Source of the DNA: GCA-2709075 sp038146865
GTDB lineage: Bacteria > Pseudomonadota > Alphaproteobacteria > MPNO01 > UBA2964
Length of the DNA stretch: 64,000 bases
Reading direction: 5' to 3'
NCBI GenBank assembly: GCA_038146865.1
Contig: JAYQSL010000002.1
Span: forward strand, 1 to 64,000
Shown here: positions 34,691 through 44,545 of the stretch, piece by piece
Position numbering within the stretch: the stretch's first letter is position 1
How the letters are laid out: the number at the start of each line of letters is the position of its first letter
The notes under the pieces: generated by a model
The model's input: only the letters and a program-made list of their open reading frames with translations
What the model was told of the DNA's origin: nothing
Database searches by the model: none
Program-made: the position numbers and the translations under genes

Positions 34691-35254
34691 ATGGAAGATT
34701 TGCTCCAGGCATCAGTTAGTTCTGCTGCGAGAGCGACGGAAACGGGGTACTCGGAAGAGGTCTCTCGTGAAATTGTTGATATCTGCGGTGACTCGGGGAT
34801 CAGTTTGGTCGCAAGTCTGCCCGATGATTGGATCGCTCAAACCATCGCTGGTTTTGAACAGGATAAACGTTTTACGCACATTCCAGTTAATCGAGAGGAA
34901 TCTGCGCTCGCATTGTGTTCTGGTGCGTTTCTTAGCGGAACGGGGGCTATGGCTTTAATGGGTGCCTCTGGGCTGATGACGCTGGTTTATGCGATCACAA
35001 AAATTAATTACACGTATGAAATTCCAATTTTCATATTGGTTACACAAAGGGGATCTTTGGATGATGGGGCTAAGTTCCATGTTTCAAATGGGCTTTATTT
35101 TGATGACGTCGTCAAATCGATAGATCTTCCATGCACCATAATAGAGTCGCGGGCTCAATTGCCAAAAATTGCTGAGGCCTATCATCACTCGCGAAAAATT
35201 AGCCGTCCGACTATTGCAGTGCTTCCTAAAAAGTTGCTGCTTGGTCGAATTTAA
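34691..35254 (+). CDS. Sulfopyruvate/phosphonopyruvate decarboxylase-like, alpha (Pyr-domain) subunit
   Basis: 187 residues from ATG 34691 with AGAAGG about eight bases upstream; a GTG at 34682 is the alternative. A TPP-enzyme Pyr domain: SLPDDWIAQTIAGFEQD, VNREESALALCSGAFLSGTGAMALMGASGLMTLVYA (with the conserved Glu of REESAL that contacts TPP). It pairs with the next gene to make the two-subunit enzyme type of ComDE. No PepM or phosphosulfolactate genes are nearby, so the true substrate is open. Confidence 0.83.
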   Translation: MEDLLQASVSSAARATETGYSEEVSREIVDICGDSGISLVASLPDDWIAQTIAGFEQDKRFTHIPVNREESALALCSGAFLSGTGAMALMGASGLMTLVYAITKINYTYEIPIFILVTQRGSLDDGAKFHVSNGLYFDDVVKSIDLPCTIIESRAQLPKIAEAYHHSRKISRPTIAVLPKKLLLGRI

Positions 35255-35260
35255 GGGGGT

Positions 35261-35866
35261 GTGCCAATGAATTATCAAGAATGTCTTGCTTGGATAGCAG
35301 ACAAGTGGACAGACGAGTTGGTGGTTACATCTGCAGGAACAAGTTCGGAAATTTGGTTTGAAGAGACAGGAGATACTGAAAGAGTTTTTTATTTAGAGGC
35401 CTCCATGAGCCTCTCCAGTTGTTTTGCTGCCGGTATCGCGTTCGGTGTGCCCAACAAAAATGTTTGGGCTTTCAGTGGCGATGGGGCGTTTGTGATGAAT
35501 GCCGGTATGCTAACAGTTGAAAGGCAAATGAACCTGCCTAACCTCAAACATTTTATGGTTTCCAATCGAGTGTATGGCTCGACGTCGAATGTGCCTCTCC
35601 CGGGGAGAGCAGATAATGATTATGCCGCGATTGCGAGGGGCTTCGGTATCGATAGAGTTTATAGTTTTGGCGGTATGAATGAGCTGCAGGCAAAGTTTGA
35701 GGAGGCTGTCCTTGAGCCGGGATATAGTTTTATTCATTTAGAGGTGGATCCGCTTGATCATAGAGGAAAATCTCCGCCGATGGATGGTCCCGAGGTTAAG
35801 TTTAGGTTTGGACGACATGTTGAGAAAGTTACTGGAAAGAATATTTTCAGTGCGCCATTGCCCTAG
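35261..35866 (+). CDS. Sulfopyruvate/phosphonopyruvate decarboxylase-like, beta (TPP-binding) subunit
   Basis: 201 residues from the TTG/ATG region around 35261-35267 (ATG 35267 follows AGGGGG). The TPP-binding domain has AGIAFGVPNKNVWAFSGDGAFVMN (GDG...N motif) with NRVYGST completing the magnesium/TPP site. Only 6 bases separate it from the alpha-subunit gene. Family members decarboxylate sulfopyruvate, phosphonopyruvate or related 2-oxoacids. Confidence 0.84.
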   Translation: MPMNYQECLAWIADKWTDELVVTSAGTSSEIWFEETGDTERVFYLEASMSLSSCFAAGIAFGVPNKNVWAFSGDGAFVMNAGMLTVERQMNLPNLKHFMVSNRVYGSTSNVPLPGRADNDYAAIARGFGIDRVYSFGGMNELQAKFEEAVLEPGYSFIHLEVDPLDHRGKSPPMDGPEVKFRFGRHVEKVTGKNIFSAPLP

Positions 35867-35896
35867 CTGCCCGAATGATCTTTTCTGATTCAGAAA

Positions 35897-36937
35897 ATGA
35901 CTGAGACGCTCACGATAACCAAACCGGATGATTGGCATCTTCACTTGAGAGATGGAGATCTAATGCGCGCGGTGCTGCCTTACACTGCGGCACAGTTCGC
36001 TAGAGCGATTATCATGCCAAATTTAGTTCCCCCAGTTGTCACAACGGAGGATGCAAAATCTTATCGGGATCGTATTTTCTCTTCGATTCCTGAGAATGTA
36101 GATTTTACGCCCCTTATGACTGGCTATCTCACAGATAATACTGATCCAGAGGATTTAAGAGCTGGGATATCGGAGAAAGTATTTGTCGGGGTCAAGATGT
36201 ATCCGGCAAATGCTACGACAAACTCCGCTCACGGGGTTACAGACTGGCGCAAGACTGAGAGAGTTTTAGCGGTCCTCGAAGAGACAAACACTCCTCTATT
36301 AGTGCATGGAGAGGTAACCGATCAGGATGTGGATATCTTCGATAGAGAAAAGGTTTTTATTGATGAGATTTTGTTACCATTAAGTAAAAAATTTTCAACA
36401 TTAAAGATAGTTTTAGAACATGTTACAACAAAAGATGGTGTGGATTTTGTCAAAGAAGGTGGCAAAAACATAGCGGCTACGATTACGCCACATCACCTGG
36501 TCATAAATCGAAATGAAATTTTCAGAGGGGGTATACGACCCCATCTTTATTGCCTTCCGATCGCAAAAAGAGAAAAACATCGTTTGGCGCTTAGAGCAGC
36601 GGCGGTGTCTGGAAAAGAGTGTTTCTTCTTGGGAACCGATTCTGCTCCCCACCCAATCTCATCGAAGGAGTCCGAATGTGGTTGTGCAGGAATATTTAAT
36701 GCTCCTACGGCACTTGAAATTTATGCCCAAGTTTTTGATGAAGAAAATGCATTGGATCGGTTTGAAAAATTTGCATCTTTCAACGGCCCCAATTTCTATA
36801 ATTTACCGGTAAATGACCACAAAATTACTCTCAGTAAGCAAGGGTCGGAATCACCCGACCTGATAGAAATCTCATCGACGGGAGATCAATTGATGCCATT
36901 TTTGAGTGGCAAAGAACTCCCCTGGAAAGTGATTTAG
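35897..36937 (+). CDS. pyrC: Dihydroorotase, class II type
   Basis: 346 residues. DDWHLHLRDGD (HxH metal motif, about 12-22), carboxylated lysine in VGVKMYPANAT, EHVTTKDGV and ATITPHHLVINRN supply the remaining ligands, and GTDSAPHP carries the catalytic aspartate. This is the E. coli PyrC type. It cyclises carbamoyl aspartate to dihydroorotate in pyrimidine synthesis. Adjacent to pyrE downstream by 70 bases, likely one transcript. Confidence 0.96.
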   Translation: MTETLTITKPDDWHLHLRDGDLMRAVLPYTAAQFARAIIMPNLVPPVVTTEDAKSYRDRIFSSIPENVDFTPLMTGYLTDNTDPEDLRAGISEKVFVGVKMYPANATTNSAHGVTDWRKTERVLAVLEETNTPLLVHGEVTDQDVDIFDREKVFIDEILLPLSKKFSTLKIVLEHVTTKDGVDFVKEGGKNIAATITPHHLVINRNEIFRGGIRPHLYCLPIAKREKHRLALRAAAVSGKECFFLGTDSAPHPISSKESECGCAGIFNAPTALEIYAQVFDEENALDRFEKFASFNGPNFYNLPVNDHKITLSKQGSESPDLIEISSTGDQLMPFLSGKELPWKVI

Positions 36938-37007
36938 AAGCTAGGTTTGTAGGGAATGCTTCGAGTAGATATAAAGTACAAATATTTTACATTTTAGGAG
37001 AGCAGAG

Positions 37008-37706
37008 ATGGCTGTAGGGGGCGCGTTTCCAGATCGCAAAACAATATCAGAACTAACCGCAAAGATGCTGCTTGAAGTTGATGCGGTTGTTTTTAATGCG
37101 GAAAAGCCATTTATTTTTACGTCTGGTTGGGCAAGTCCAGTTTATATCGACTGTCGTCGTTTAATTTCATTTCCGCGCTTACGACAGACCATCATTGATT
37201 TCGGAGCGTCGGTAATACTTCGAGAAGCTGGGTTTGAAGCTTTTGATGCGGTAGCGGGAGGGGAAACTGCGGGTATTCCTTTTGCCGCATGGATGGCAGA
37301 TCGCCTGATGCTCCCCATGCAATATGTTAGGAAGCAGCCAAAAGGCTTTGGGCGTGATGCTCAAATAGAAGGCCACCTTGAAGAAGGGCAACGAATTCTA
37401 TTGGTAGAAGACCTAACGACGGATGGTCGAAGTAAGATAAATTTTTGTGAGGCATTGAGGACTGCAGGGGCGGAAGTAAACCATGTATTCGTGGTGTTTC
37501 ACTATGGAATTTTCCCTGATGAAGAAATCTTTAAGGGTATGAAGGTTTCAATGCACTCACTTGCGAATTGGTTTGATGTCCTGGACGCTGCTAAAAATGG
37601 TGGTTTCTTTGACACCAAAACATTGGATGAAGTCGAAAAATATTTAAATGATCCAGTTTCTTGGTCCCGAGAGCATGGCGGTGTGTCTGAGTTGCCTGGC
37701 AACTGA
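37008..37706 (+). CDS. pyrE: Orotate phosphoribosyltransferase
   Basis: 232 residues. PRPP-binding motif ILLVEDLTTDGRSK (about 126-139) and FDAVAGGETAGIPFAAWMADR, with MQYVRKQPKGFG before it; this matches the class that carries an extended C-terminus in alphaproteobacteria. Converts orotate to OMP. RBS GGAGA before the ATG at 37008. Together with pyrC it is a pyrimidine pair. Confidence 0.96.
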   Translation: MAVGGAFPDRKTISELTAKMLLEVDAVVFNAEKPFIFTSGWASPVYIDCRRLISFPRLRQTIIDFGASVILREAGFEAFDAVAGGETAGIPFAAWMADRLMLPMQYVRKQPKGFGRDAQIEGHLEEGQRILLVEDLTTDGRSKINFCEALRTAGAEVNHVFVVFHYGIFPDEEIFKGMKVSMHSLANWFDVLDAAKNGGFFDTKTLDEVEKYLNDPVSWSREHGGVSELPGN

Positions 37707-37800
37707 TAGCTGATTGATTTTAAATGTGATTGGGGATTAACTTCTAAGGATCTGTGTAGCTCACGGCTTTAGCAGCATCGAAAGATGTGCCTCATAAAAA

Positions 37801-37874
37801 TGGAGGCCCGGGCCGGATTCGAACCGGCGTACAAGGATTTGCAGTCCTCTGGATAGCCGCTCTCCCACCGGGCC
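37801..37874 (-). tRNA. tRNA-Cys (anticodon GCA)
   Basis: Minus strand: acceptor GGCCCGG pairing with CCGGGCC, anticodon loop CTGCAAA with GCA, T-arm GGTTCGAATCC, discriminator U and encoded CCA at 37801-37803. 74 bases. Confidence 0.96.
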
Positions 37875-37992
37875 TAGAACGGATCACTTTTCATAGGGGC
37901 CAAAAGGAGTGGGGTCAAGCGTGACGGAATTGTATTGCTGGCTCCGTGGTAGTAATATTAGTCAGTTATAGCGGAATTAAAGGGGTTATTCG

Positions 37993-38649
37993 TTGGAAGA
38001 CTCAAAAATTGCTCTTTGGAATATGGTTGATTGTCAGCTTAGGCCTAATCTGGTCAGCGATCCTGAGGTTATAGAGGCCTTTTTAAAGGTACCAAGAGAT
38101 CGTTTTGTCCCAGAAGATCGAAGAAGCATTGCCTATGCTGATCGAAACATTGATATTGGCGATGGGCGCGTTTTGATGGCGCCAATGTTTTTCGGAAAAG
38201 TTTTACAACATTGTGCGATTTCTCCTACAGAGATTGTCTTGGATGTAGCATGTGGGCGTGGTTATGGCTGTGCTGTCCTGTCTAGTCTCGCGGGAACAGT
38301 TATAGGTCTGGAAGGCTCACCCTCTCTGGTGTCTGAGGCCAGTGCGCTGCTCACAGATTTGTCTTTGGACAATGCTATAGTCGTCTCTGGTGACCTCAGA
38401 AACGGTTTAGAAGAAGAGGGACCCTATGATGTCATTATAGTAGAGGGATCAGTTGGAGTTTTTCCTGATCAGTACGAGAAACAGTTGGCCTCGGGCGGTC
38501 GCCTGGTTTTATTCGAACGGCTTGAAAATGGAAATGGTCAGGCAGTTGTTTATTTAAAACATGGGAATACACTCTCTCGGCGTATTTTATTCGATGCCAT
38601 TTTACCCGTTTTACCAGAATTTGTAGCAGAACCTGGTTTTGTTTTTTAG
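37993..38649 (+). CDS. Protein-L-isoaspartate O-methyltransferase-like protein
   Basis: 218 residues from a TTG at 37993 (ATG at 38023 is an alternative), beginning MEDSKIALWNMVDCQLRPN as alphaproteobacterial relatives do. SAM-binding motif LDVACGRGYGCAVLSSLAG (about 80-98). It belongs to the PCMT fold group that regularly sits directly upstream of tolC in this class, so it is not the main repair enzyme, which is encoded at 60839. Function of this paralogue is unclear. Stop lies 18 bases before the tolC start. Confidence 0.88.
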   Translation: MEDSKIALWNMVDCQLRPNLVSDPEVIEAFLKVPRDRFVPEDRRSIAYADRNIDIGDGRVLMAPMFFGKVLQHCAISPTEIVLDVACGRGYGCAVLSSLAGTVIGLEGSPSLVSEASALLTDLSLDNAIVVSGDLRNGLEEEGPYDVIIVEGSVGVFPDQYEKQLASGGRLVLFERLENGNGQAVVYLKHGNTLSRRILFDAILPVLPEFVAEPGFVF

Positions 38650-38667
38650 ACTTTGGAGGTTGAATCC

Positions 38668-40041
38668 ATGAGGGCTGTTTTCAAAATATTCGGCCGTTTT
38701 TTTCTCGGTTTGGCGGGTCTCTCTCTTTGGTTGAGTCCTGCTAGCTCTCAAAGTTTCAAAGAAGCTCTGGCCAAAGCCTATAGCACCAATCCAACTCTAG
38801 CGGCTGCCAGGGCACAATTGCGGGCAACCGACGAGGGGGTCTCCCAAGCCCTTGGTGGTTTTCGTCCTTCGATTACAGCATCTTATGAGGCAGGCAAGGA
38901 TTGGAGAGATTTATCTGGTGATTCTGTAAGCGGTAGTCGCAATAGAAATCTCACGCCACGAACTGCGAAAGCTAGCATCGTCCAAAAGATTTATGATGGT
39001 GGACAAAGGGAGGCTGGCCTTGAGGGCGCGGAGGCTGATGTGCTTGCTCAAAGAGCGCGTCTTTTAAGCGCCGAGCAGACCATTCTTTTCAACGCAGCAA
39101 AAGCTTATATCGATGTCTACAGGGATCAGGCTGTCCTCAAACTTAATCAAAATAATGAAACTGTTTTGAAAAGGCAGTTTGAAGCGACTAAAGATCGATT
39201 TGAAGTTGGTGAAGTAACGCGGACCGATGTTTCCCTTGCAGAGGCTCGTTATACAGGCTCTGTGGCGGATCGAATAAGTGCTGAAGGTTTGTTAGCTAAT
39301 TCCCGGGCCGCGTATAAAAATGCAATTGGTGATCTTCCCAGAAGATTAGAAAAAGTAACTCCTCTGAGTAATATGCCTGTCTCGCAGGAAGTTGCGATCG
39401 AAATAGCCAAAAATAATAACCCTTCAATAATAACCGCGCGTCACAAAGAACGGTCTGCAAAAGCTGCAGTTAAAAAATCATCAGGCGCTTTTCTTCCAAC
39501 AGTAACAGTGGAGGGAGCCTTAAGTAGGAGTGAGGAGGCTAGTTCAAGAGACACGAGGACTGATAGTGCAGAAATTTTTGCGACCATAAAAATTCCCCTT
39601 TATCAAAAAGGTGTGGCCAGCTCAGAAACAAGAGAATCAAAATACATTTTAGGGCAGAGGCGCTTCGAATTAGACGTCGCCATTCGAAAGGTTTTGGAGG
39701 ACACCAGCAGAGCTTGGGAAAGTTTAGTAACATCTAAGGCTAGGATTTCTGCGCTTGGAGCTGAAATACGTGCTTCGACTATAGCGCTGGAAGGAGTCAG
39801 ACAGGAGGCTCAAGTGGGATCTCGAACAATATTGGATGTCTTAGATGCGGAGCAAGACTTACTAAATGCTCGCGTGAAATTGGTAAGAGCTGAACAATCA
39901 GAGGTTTTGGCTAGTATGGATTTGAAGAGATCACTGGGTAGTCTCACAGCTTCTAGCCTCAACTTGCCAGTAAAGGTCTATAACCCTATCCAGGCCTACG
40001 AACGGACTAAAAAAAGGTTTTGGGGCAAATCCGTCGATTGA
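38668..40041 (+). CDS. tolC: TolC family outer-membrane efflux protein
   Basis: 457 residues from ATG 38668 with GGAGG upstream. A 29-residue signal peptide ends ASSQS. The mature protein has the two OEP repeats: ALAKAYSTNPTLAAARAQLRA near the start and RFEVGEVTRTDVSLAEARY / VGSRTILDVLDAEQDLLNARVKLVRAE, typical coiled-coil hairpin sequences. It forms the outer-membrane channel of type I secretion and drug efflux. Lies in the conserved order pcm-like-tolC-popZ-valS. Confidence 0.94.
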   Translation: MRAVFKIFGRFFLGLAGLSLWLSPASSQSFKEALAKAYSTNPTLAAARAQLRATDEGVSQALGGFRPSITASYEAGKDWRDLSGDSVSGSRNRNLTPRTAKASIVQKIYDGGQREAGLEGAEADVLAQRARLLSAEQTILFNAAKAYIDVYRDQAVLKLNQNNETVLKRQFEATKDRFEVGEVTRTDVSLAEARYTGSVADRISAEGLLANSRAAYKNAIGDLPRRLEKVTPLSNMPVSQEVAIEIAKNNNPSIITARHKERSAKAAVKKSSGAFLPTVTVEGALSRSEEASSRDTRTDSAEIFATIKIPLYQKGVASSETRESKYILGQRRFELDVAIRKVLEDTSRAWESLVTSKARISALGAEIRASTIALEGVRQEAQVGSRTILDVLDAEQDLLNARVKLVRAEQSEVLASMDLKRSLGSLTASSLNLPVKVYNPIQAYERTKKRFWGKSVD

Positions 40042-40134
40042 GTTTAGGCCTTGTCAACAATAATAGAGGTTTAAGCTATCAAAACATTAGTTTTTTGTAG
40101 TACGTTTGGGGCTGTGTGATCGGAGTAAACGACG

Positions 40135-40689
40135 ATGAGTCAACCCAAAAAAGAGGGTGATAGCGAACCCTCCATGGAAGAGATCCTAGCTTCTATTCGG
40201 AAGATAATTTCTGAAGATCAGCAGGAGGACAGCATTGAAAAGAGTAATTCCTCAAACGAGAGACCAGACTCAGCTGGCAACGCGTCTGACTCAGAGGAAT
40301 TTAATCCAGATGATGTTTTGGAGCTTACTGATGTAGTAACGGACTCATCTGATGATGAAGCCGGTCGCAGAAATCCCTCTCCCCTGCCTAAGGAGTCAGG
40401 AGAGGAGCTCTCGCAAGTTAACGTCTCTATAGCTGACAGGATTGAAAGCGGGGATGACTTAGTTGATGTTGAGTCGGCCCGATCTGCAACCTCTTCGCTT
40501 TCTTTACTCGCTGATGCGGTTTCTAATGAAAAAGCGAGCTTGTCGATCGGAAATGGAAACCAGACCATAGAAGATTTGATGAAAGAGGTTATGAGACCAA
40601 TGGTAAAAGATTGGTTGGATAAAAACTTGCCCGATCTTGTTGAAAGACTTGTGAAAATCGAGATCAAGCGGATAACAAGAGACCTCTAA
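40135..40689 (+). CDS. popZ: Polar organizing protein PopZ (DUF2497 family)
   Basis: 184 residues. The N-terminal helix MEEILASIRKIISED (about 14-28) is the client-binding motif of PopZ. A long acidic, serine-rich disordered region follows. The C-terminal helical assembly region starts NQTIEDLMKEVMRPMVKDWLDKNLP and ends EIKRITRDL. PopZ self-assembles at the cell pole and anchors ParB and cell-cycle factors in alphaproteobacteria. Location just upstream of valS is exactly that in Caulobacter. Confidence 0.93.
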   Translation: MSQPKKEGDSEPSMEEILASIRKIISEDQQEDSIEKSNSSNERPDSAGNASDSEEFNPDDVLELTDVVTDSSDDEAGRRNPSPLPKESGEELSQVNVSIADRIESGDDLVDVESARSATSSLSLLADAVSNEKASLSIGNGNQTIEDLMKEVMRPMVKDWLDKNLPDLVERLVKIEIKRITRDL

Positions 40690-40812
40690 AACGGCATCAC
40701 AACTGATATTTAACTTATTAAACTTGACGGTTAGACGATCAAAAGTTTTAACGACGTTAAGGCGCCTTAAAATGCGCACGTATTACTAATCAACAGAAGC
40801 CACGTGAGAAAT

Positions 40813-43506
40813 ATGGACAAGTCTTATAACCCAGCCGAAGTTGAGGCTAAGCTCTATAAAATGTGGGAGGAGTCTGGCGCCTTTTCCTGCGGGCTTACTC
40901 GAAAAAGTGATAATGCTGATGAGCCTTTTACGATAGTTATACCTCCTCCCAATGTGACGGGAAGCCTGCATATTGGACACGCATTAAATAACACACTCCA
41001 AGATATTTTAGCTCGTTATCATCGAATGAATGGGAAAGATGTTCTATGGCAGCCGGGAATGGATCATGCAGGGATCGCAACTCAAATGGTTGTGGAGCGA
41101 CAGCTCGCCGACAAAAACATAAGTTTAGCTCGAGGAAATCAAGCGCCAGATCCAAACAATAATCTTATAGGCCGTGATGAATTCATCTCGAAGGTTTGGG
41201 AATGGAAAGCGGAGTCTGGGGGAACAATTCTAAACCAGTTGAGACGTTTAGGTGCTTCCTGTGATTGGTCGCGCGAACGGTTCACTATGGACGAAGGGTT
41301 GTCTGATGCAGTTCGTAGAGTTTTTGTAAGTCTTTTTCGAGAAGGGCTTATCTATCGTGACAAGAGATTGGTGAACTGGGATCCAAAATTTCATACGGCA
41401 ATTTCGGATCTTGAGGTAGAGCAAAGAGAAGTGGTCGGAAGTATGTGGTATTTCCGTTATCCACTTGAAGATAATCCGGCAGAATTTATAACTGTTGCGA
41501 CCACCAGGCCCGAAACTATGCTTGGCGACACGGCCGTTGCAGTTCATCCTGATGATGAACGCTACAAGGAGCTTATTGGCAGGTTTGTATTGCTACCAAT
41601 TGCTAACCGTCCAATCCCGATCATCGCTGATGAATATAGTGACCCAGAGAAGGGTAGTGGGGCAGTAAAAATTACGCCTGCCCATGATTTTAATGATTTT
41701 GAGGTTGGAAAACGACATAGCCTCGATATGATCAATGTCTTGGATCCGTCTGCTCATATGAATGAGAACGTTCCTGAGAAATTTATTGGCCTCGAGAGGT
41801 TTGAAGCAAGGGCACAAATCATAAAAGAAATGGAGGGATTAGATCTTCTTGAGAAAATAGAAGAAAACCCAATGACAGTTCCTTATGGAGACAGATCTGG
41901 GGTCGTGATTGAACCCAGACTGACCGACCAGTGGTTCGTAGATGCAGAAACCCTTGCCGCGGCTGCGATCAAGGCGGTTGAAGACAGCGAGACTAAATTT
42001 GTTCCTAAGCATTGGGAAAATACCTACTACGAATGGATGCGTAACATTCAACCTTGGTGCATCTCTCGACAAATTTGGTGGGGGCATAGGATTCCCGCTT
42101 GGTATGGTCCTGATGGAGAGGTTTTTGTTTCAGAGTCTAAAGAAGACGCCGAAGACATGGCCCTAAAGCATTATGGTAAAGCGACCGTTCTTGACCAAGA
42201 TGAAGATGTTTTGGATACCTGGTTCTCTTCTGCTTTGTGGCCTTTTTCAACCCTCGGTTGGCCAGAAGAGGATGACGCACTATCTAAATATTACCCGACT
42301 AATGTTCTTGTGACCGGCTTCGATATTATCTTTTTTTGGGTCGCGCGCATGATGATGATGGGTCTAAAATTTCAGCAGCAGCCCCCCTTTGAAACAGTAT
42401 ACATTCATGCTTTGGTACGAGACGAACACGGTCAAAAAATGTCTAAGAGTAAGGGAAACGTTCTTGATCCCTTGGATTTAATTGATACCTATGGGGCCGA
42501 CTCTTTGCGGTTTACCCTCGCGGCACTTGCGGCGCAGGGACGGGATATAAAGCTCTCTTCAGCAAGAATCGAAGGTTACCGAAACTTTATAACCAAACTT
42601 TGGAATGCGGCCAGATATGCTGAATTGAATGAATGCCGTTTAGCTGATGGGTTCAAGCCGGAATTCTGTAAAGGAAAACTAAATCAGTGGATTATTTCTT
42701 CGGTTAAAGAAACAGAAGAAAAGGTTCGAGGTGCCCTTGAGGCTTATAGATTTAATGATGCAGCTAATTCCATTTATGCATTCACGTGGCATACATTTTG
42801 TGATTGGTATCTTGAGTTTTCGAAGCCAGTTCTTACTGGGGATGACGAAGAAGCGGCAGAAGAAGTTCGACAGACTTCTGCCTGGGTAATAAAAAATATC
42901 CTTACTTTATTGCACCCATTTGCGCCATTTGTGACTGAAGAAATTTGGCAGAATATAGGTTATGGAGAACAAGAAACCATACTTATGCAAAGCAGCTGGC
43001 CTTCTTTGACTTCAATAGAGAGTGTAGACCAAGCCACCGCTGAAATGGAATGGGTGATTGAAATTATTTCAGAAATACGCGCCACCAGATCTGAGATGAA
43101 CGTCCCAGCCGGAGCCAAAATCGCATTTTTTTATTCGCAGCTTGAAGCCGGCACCCTCAAAAGACTCTCGGATCATGGCCAGTTAATTCAAAGGCTGGGT
43201 CGACTTGAGAGGATAGAAGCGGTGGATCAGTCACCAAAAAATACCTTGCAACTGGTAGTGGGAACAGAAACCTTTTTTCTCGCGGTGGGTGATGCAATCA
43301 ATGTAAATCAAGAAAAGGCCAGGCTTCAAAAGGATATTCAAAAGGCCGATAACGAAATAGTGAAATTGGAAAAGAAACTATCCAATCAGAATTTTATATC
43401 AAAGGCTCCGGAAGAAGTTGTATCAGAAAATCGGGATCGACTTGAAGTTGAAATAAGTTCAAGGAATAAGCTGCAATCTGCCCTAGAAAGGCTCGAGGCT
43501 TTTTGA
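40813..43506 (+). CDS. valS: Valyl-tRNA synthetase
   Basis: 897 residues from ATG 40813; the GTG at 40804 is an alternative. Class I motifs HIGHALNNTL (about 54-63) and KMSKSKGNVLDPLD (about 538-551), editing-domain TTRPETMLGD, and C-terminal coiled coil EKARLQKDIQKADNEIVKLEKKL. Charges tRNA-Val in the cytoplasm. Follows popZ. No T-box or attenuator was noticed in the 115-base leader. Confidence 0.97.
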   Translation: MDKSYNPAEVEAKLYKMWEESGAFSCGLTRKSDNADEPFTIVIPPPNVTGSLHIGHALNNTLQDILARYHRMNGKDVLWQPGMDHAGIATQMVVERQLADKNISLARGNQAPDPNNNLIGRDEFISKVWEWKAESGGTILNQLRRLGASCDWSRERFTMDEGLSDAVRRVFVSLFREGLIYRDKRLVNWDPKFHTAISDLEVEQREVVGSMWYFRYPLEDNPAEFITVATTRPETMLGDTAVAVHPDDERYKELIGRFVLLPIANRPIPIIADEYSDPEKGSGAVKITPAHDFNDFEVGKRHSLDMINVLDPSAHMNENVPEKFIGLERFEARAQIIKEMEGLDLLEKIEENPMTVPYGDRSGVVIEPRLTDQWFVDAETLAAAAIKAVEDSETKFVPKHWENTYYEWMRNIQPWCISRQIWWGHRIPAWYGPDGEVFVSESKEDAEDMALKHYGKATVLDQDEDVLDTWFSSALWPFSTLGWPEEDDALSKYYPTNVLVTGFDIIFFWVARMMMMGLKFQQQPPFETVYIHALVRDEHGQKMSKSKGNVLDPLDLIDTYGADSLRFTLAALAAQGRDIKLSSARIEGYRNFITKLWNAARYAELNECRLADGFKPEFCKGKLNQWIISSVKETEEKVRGALEAYRFNDAANSIYAFTWHTFCDWYLEFSKPVLTGDDEEAAEEVRQTSAWVIKNILTLLHPFAPFVTEEIWQNIGYGEQETILMQSSWPSLTSIESVDQATAEMEWVIEIISEIRATRSEMNVPAGAKIAFFYSQLEAGTLKRLSDHGQLIQRLGRLERIEAVDQSPKNTLQLVVGTETFFLAVGDAINVNQEKARLQKDIQKADNEIVKLEKKLSNQNFISKAPEEVVSENRDRLEVEISSRNKLQSALERLEAF

Positions 43507-43645
43507 TTTTTTGCTGATAATTAAGGTGTTTTTAATCATAAGCCTTCCTTGATCGCCTATCGCTAAACAACAGTTTTCATCAACGGGTAATTTAACTTAT
43601 TTTTATTCCCATCGCGGATCAAAAACAATCTAGGGAGAAAGCCCA

Positions 43646-44536
43646 ATGACCATTCGGATTGGAACTAGTGAGGAGGGTGGTACCTTTAACTTGCAGGGGA
43701 AAGCGCTAGGAGAAATTTTACAGTCAAGTTTCGATGTGGAAGTTCTTCCTGTGGAAGGCTCGAGTGTGGCCAACGCAAAACGCTTGCATGCTGGAGAGTT
43801 AGAACTCGGTTTTTCGGCTTCTAACTGGGTGGGGCGAGCCATGAGGGGTGAGGAGCCATTTGACGAGCCAATTGATATTAGGATGGTCGCTCCGGCCAAT
43901 GTTGGTCCGATGTTTTTCATTGTAAGGGCAGACTCTGATTTAACCGAGTTTGATGACATGCGGGGAAAACGGGTATCGGTCAATATTAGAGAAAGTGGAA
44001 TGTACCAACATGTTCGAACCATATTCTCAATCCTTGGAATTTCTTTTGATGATTTTGAGCCGGTTCATTTGAGTTTTGAGGAGGGTGGTCTTGCTCTAGA
44101 AAGAGGAGAAATAGATGCTCAATGGCAATGCCCCATTCCAAACCCAGTGATGACTGATATTGCGGATCGATTTGATGTGAGGGTCCTAGAGTATGGGGGC
44201 GGGCAACTTGAAAAAGTTATCAAGGAGGCTGGATTTTATCGTAGGGCAACAATGAAAAAAGGGGCTTTTAGAGGTTTGAAAACCGATACTCAGCAAGTAG
44301 GGGTCCTTAATGTCATTACAACGCATGCCAGGGTTGAGGAGGAAGTCGTCAGAGAAATCGTTTCTAATATGCTGCAGGGAGCTGAATTGCTCTCAGAAGC
44401 TCTTCCTCTTTATCATGGCTTAAACTTGTTATTTGAAGAGTTAAAAATAAACGGCTCAAGCACCTTTGAGCCTGATGGAGTCCCGCTGCATCCTGGAGCC
44501 AGGAGTGCATACCAAAGTGCCGGACTTTTAAAATGA
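43646..44536 (+). CDS. TAXI-type TRAP solute-binding-like protein without signal peptide (copy 1)
   Basis: 296 residues. The NMT1/TAXI fold: MTIRIGTSEEGGTFNLQGKALGE opens directly at the first strand, then GELELGFSASNWVGRAM, MFFIVRADSDLTEFDDMRGKRVSV and ALERGEIDAQWQCPIPNP. It lacks any signal peptide and no TRAP membrane gene is adjacent, so it may be cytoplasmic. Ribosome site AGGGAGAAAG before the ATG. Followed by a 10-base gap to a paralogue. Confidence 0.78.
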   Translation: MTIRIGTSEEGGTFNLQGKALGEILQSSFDVEVLPVEGSSVANAKRLHAGELELGFSASNWVGRAMRGEEPFDEPIDIRMVAPANVGPMFFIVRADSDLTEFDDMRGKRVSVNIRESGMYQHVRTIFSILGISFDDFEPVHLSFEEGGLALERGEIDAQWQCPIPNPVMTDIADRFDVRVLEYGGGQLEKVIKEAGFYRRATMKKGAFRGLKTDTQQVGVLNVITTHARVEEEVVREIVSNMLQGAELLSEALPLYHGLNLLFEELKINGSSTFEPDGVPLHPGARSAYQSAGLLK

Positions 44537-44545
44537 GGGGGCATC

